Source: Acidimicrobium ferrooxidans DSM 10331
Lineage (GTDB): Bacteria; Actinomycetota; Acidimicrobiia; Acidimicrobiales; Acidimicrobiaceae
Assembly: GCF_000023265.1 (NCBI RefSeq)
Contig: NC_013124.1
Span: 496,001 to 560,000 of the forward strand
Length of the DNA: 64,000 bases
Direction: 5' to 3'
The notes beneath the pieces are model-generated. The model made no database searches. It was not told the origin of the DNA and was given only the letters and a program-made list of their open reading frames with translations. The translations under genes were made by a program, and so were the position numbers. Positions 62,165 to 64,000 of this stretch are shown one piece after another; within the stretch, counting starts at the first letter, position 1; the number at the start of each line of letters is the position of its first letter.

Positions 62165-62731
62165 CATGAGTTACAGCCACAGAGGGGCTGGACTCGGCAA
62201 TGGGAACCGGTCAAAGTCTCGAGCCGCCGAGAGCGCGAGCGCCGGGGCGGTCAGTAGCTCCCGCCTTCCCGACGGTGGGCCAGGCTCCCAACCGGAGGTG
62301 GATCAGACCCCACCAACCGGTGGGGGCCGAGCACTCGCGTGGGGGCCGTAGCGAGATGTCTGTCGCTGTCGGAACCCACCATGGGTAGTCCTCGCATCGT
62401 GGGAAGTGGACTCGGGCGGCGAGCGCGATGACGGGCGGGGTGTGAGCGATCCTCAGGAGTGCACGGGCAAGAGATACGCTCCGATGGTGTCGTGCACGCG
62501 TGCTGGGCACGTGGCACGTCTGGTCCGGGCGCGAGTGAGGGGAGCCGGGACGCCACTTGGCTGCAGGGCCATCGCATCGGCGGCGTACGACTGGACTGAT
62601 TGAATCGGATTCCCAATGGGCCAGGAAGCCCACGCCCCTTCGGGGCCATCGGCGAGGCGGGGCTGAGCTATGCCTGAGTGCGGAGGAAGGGTGGGCGCTG
62701 TCGGGCGAAGTTACGTCGGCGGCGCGGTGCG
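62165..62731. other. Gene-free right edge of the accessory island
   Basis: About 570 bp with no convincing gene. A short GCCCC-TTC-GGGGC hairpin lies near 62632-62644, just past the DUF1707 stop on the other strand, and might act as its terminator. Confidence 0.4.
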
Positions 62732-63259
62732 TCATCGACCGCGTACGACGCGTACCGATCCGAACGCCGTGACGACCGTGGCCGAGAGGGCTCGGCCGTC
62801 GTGCATGGGTTCACGGTGCCGTCGACGCAAGCGCGAGCCGACGATGGTGACGCCGGTGAGCGCGAGCCGATCATGGGCCGCGACGACGAGCTTGGTGGTT
62901 CCGAACAGGTTGACGATGACTACGCGTCGGGGCGGGGGATTGGTGGCAGGGAACTCCACTCGAAGTCGGCCCATCGCGTTCACGATCACGTTGACGGATC
63001 GCTTGAGCTGGAGAACTCCCGATCCGAACGCATTGAAGCCGATGCCAACCCCGGGCTCGTGTGGCGCGGGCAGCTCGAGCGGCCGGAGGTCGGCGAGGAG
63101 TCGAGCGAGCTCACTCTGCCTACGCGCGGCGTAGGCGCCCTCGATGCGCTCGGCGGCCTCGTCGACGTCGAGCTCGCCGGCGGCGAGCGCCTGACGAAGG
63201 CGCTCCGCGGCTGCCTCTCGTTCGGCGTCCGAGCAGCGGTGCTCGCGGTCGTCCGCCAT
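62732..63259 (-). CDS. DUF1707 (SHOCT-like) protein with LiaF-type C-terminal domain
   Basis: The 175-residue protein has the DUF1707 start CSDAEREAAAERLRQALAAGELDVDEAAERIEGAY... with the SHOCT-like 'GeLDvdEaaeRi' helix pair. A beta-rich second half (FPATNPPPRRVVIVNLFGTTKLVV, TVVTAFGSVRVV) resembles the cell-wall-active-antibiotic response domain. Such proteins are common in actinobacteria and of unknown function. TATAGGCT ends 8 nt before the ATG. Confidence 0.75.
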   Translation of the reverse strand: MADDREHRCSDAEREAAAERLRQALAAGELDVDEAAERIEGAYAARRQSELARLLADLRPLELPAPHEPGVGIGFNAFGSGVLQLKRSVNVIVNAMGRLRVEFPATNPPPRRVVIVNLFGTTKLVVAAHDRLALTGVTIVGSRLRRRHREPMHDGRALSATVVTAFGSVRVVRGR

Positions 63260-63267
63260 CGATGCTG

Positions 63268-63273
63268 AGCCTA
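63268..63273 (-). promoter_or_regulatory. -10 box TAGGCT before the DUF1707 gene
   Basis: On the minus strand TAGGCT is followed by 8 nt and ATG 63259; no ribosome site is seen. Confidence 0.5.
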
Positions 63274-63343
63274 TAGGCCTTTTGCGCGCGACGCGGGCGA
63301 TGAGGGGATCTGAGTGGACGATGAGGGTGTGGGGCCAACCCGG

Positions 63344-64000
63344 TCAGACAGACGACTGGGAGGTGGGAGCATCACTGGTGCGCGACGGGTGACGGGGTCG
63401 GCGCAGGTTGTCGAGGATGCGGCGGAGCTCGCCGGTGGTCGTCTGCTCGGTACCCTCGGCGGGTGGCGTGGACGGCGCTTCGATCGAGTCCTCGAGATCG
63501 AGGCGTGGCAGATCGAAACCGAACGTCGTGCCTCGCCCCAGGCCGTCGGAACGGACCCAGGCCGTTCCACCGTGTGCATGCACGATCGCAGCGACGAGTG
63601 CGAGTCCGAGGCCGGCCCCGCCGCTCGCGCGTGAGCGTGACTCCTCCGCGCGGTAGAAGCGCTCGAAGACGTGCTGGGCAACCGCTGGTGTGAGTCCTGG
63701 TCCGCTATCGGCGACGCTGACGCGGACCTTCTCGTCCCACTCGAGCATCGCGACCGTCGGGTCAATCCCGCCGAAGAGATCGCTCACCTCCGTGGGCGTG
63801 ATGGCCCCAGGGGGCAGAGGAGCGCTGCGCGCCAAGGCCTCGACCGTGACGTGGACGGTCGTGCCGGGTGGTGTGTGGGTTCGTACGTTGGCGAGCAGGT
63901 TCGTGACGACTTGGGTGAGCCGGTTGTGGTCGGCGAGGACGAGCAAGCCGTCGGGGGCGTCCACGGTGGTCGGACGGCGATCGTCGACCACGTTGGCGTC
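63344..64000 (-). CDS. Sensor histidine kinase, C-terminal part (cut by window end)
   Basis: The visible part is a HATPase domain: N box LTQVVTNLLANVRTHTPPG, G1 VADSGPGLTP, F box FERFYRAEESRSR and G2 GGAGLGLALVAAIVHAHGG. A tail of about 45 residues rich in Thr/Pro/Ser follows. An insertion (PPGAITPTEVSDLFGG) between the N and G1 boxes is longer than usual. The frame stays open to the window edge, so the sensor and dimerisation parts are outside. Confidence 0.88.
   Translation of the reverse strand, partial: DANVVDDRRPTTVDAPDGLLVLADHNRLTQVVTNLLANVRTHTPPGTTVHVTVEALARSAPLPPGAITPTEVSDLFGGIDPTVAMLEWDEKVRVSVADSGPGLTPAVAQHVFERFYRAEESRSRASGGAGLGLALVAAIVHAHGGTAWVRSDGLGRGTTFGFDLPRLDLEDSIEAPSTPPAEGTEQTTTGELRRILDNLRRPRHPSRTSDAPTSQSSV

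Noticed and set aside
1-64000. CRISPR arrays, tRNA and rRNA genes
   Set aside because: I looked for regularly spaced direct repeats and for tRNA T-loop and rRNA signature sequences and found none; the only tandem repeat is the two-copy 22-bp unit at 34579-34622. A dedicated tRNA and repeat scan would be decisive.

Overview
The window is high-GC chromosomal DNA from an actinobacterium. The evidence is GC-rich codon use, GTG starts with 4-nt overlaps, TANNNT -10 boxes directly in front of start codons, and genes for the tiny actinobacterial ribosomal proteins bS22 and bL37. An acidimicrobial-type actinobacterium is my guess; no rRNA gene is present to settle it. I saw no tRNA, rRNA, CRISPR array or riboswitch.

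Layout. 0-10 kb is a sugar-handling block: PfkB kinase end, MFS transporter, GH15 glucosidase, glucose-6-phosphate dehydrogenase, ROK-type kinase, a second MFS transporter, galT, a cysteine desulfurase and a small membrane protein. 11-15.8 kb is a complete branched-chain amino acid type ABC transporter on the minus strand (livH-M-G-F-J). 17.4-21 kb is a CitA/CitB-like two-component pair whose kinase gene is split by an IS3-family element. 21-25.9 kb is an insertion-sequence graveyard: an IS21 end, decayed IS110, IS30 between inverted copies of an IS3 3' end, the first 70 or so codons of a large helicase, and one complete IS3 copy. 26-28 kb holds a secreted phosphoesterase. 28.5-34.3 kb is the cydABDC cytochrome bd operon.

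34.4-52.8 kb is dense core genome. A minus-strand housekeeping run goes ychF, a DUF192-like gene, rsmI, metG, tatD, rsmA, ispE. Then come bL37, rarA, aspS, a cobalamin operon (cobI-cobU-cobS-cobD), yjbQ, an rmlC-like epimerase, a RodZ-type DUF4115 membrane protein, oligopeptidase B and sufB.

52.8-62.7 kb is an accessory island. It carries a modular effector or toxin-like protein with a small YbjN-like partner, remnants of an HNH nuclease and of IS256, an IS3-family element with an IS21 nested inside it, an Mrr-type restriction endonuclease and another decayed transposase. Core-like genes resume at 62.7 kb with a DUF1707 protein and a sensor kinase cut by the window end.

How the genes work together: the sugar block can take up and release glucose, phosphorylate it and feed it into the oxidative pentose phosphate route. 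The cyd operon supplies a high-affinity oxidase and its assembly transporter. The cob genes cover one corrin methylation and the late steps of cobalamin synthesis. The most unusual locus is the effector-like gene at 53282-54685 with its neighbour at 54718-55188.
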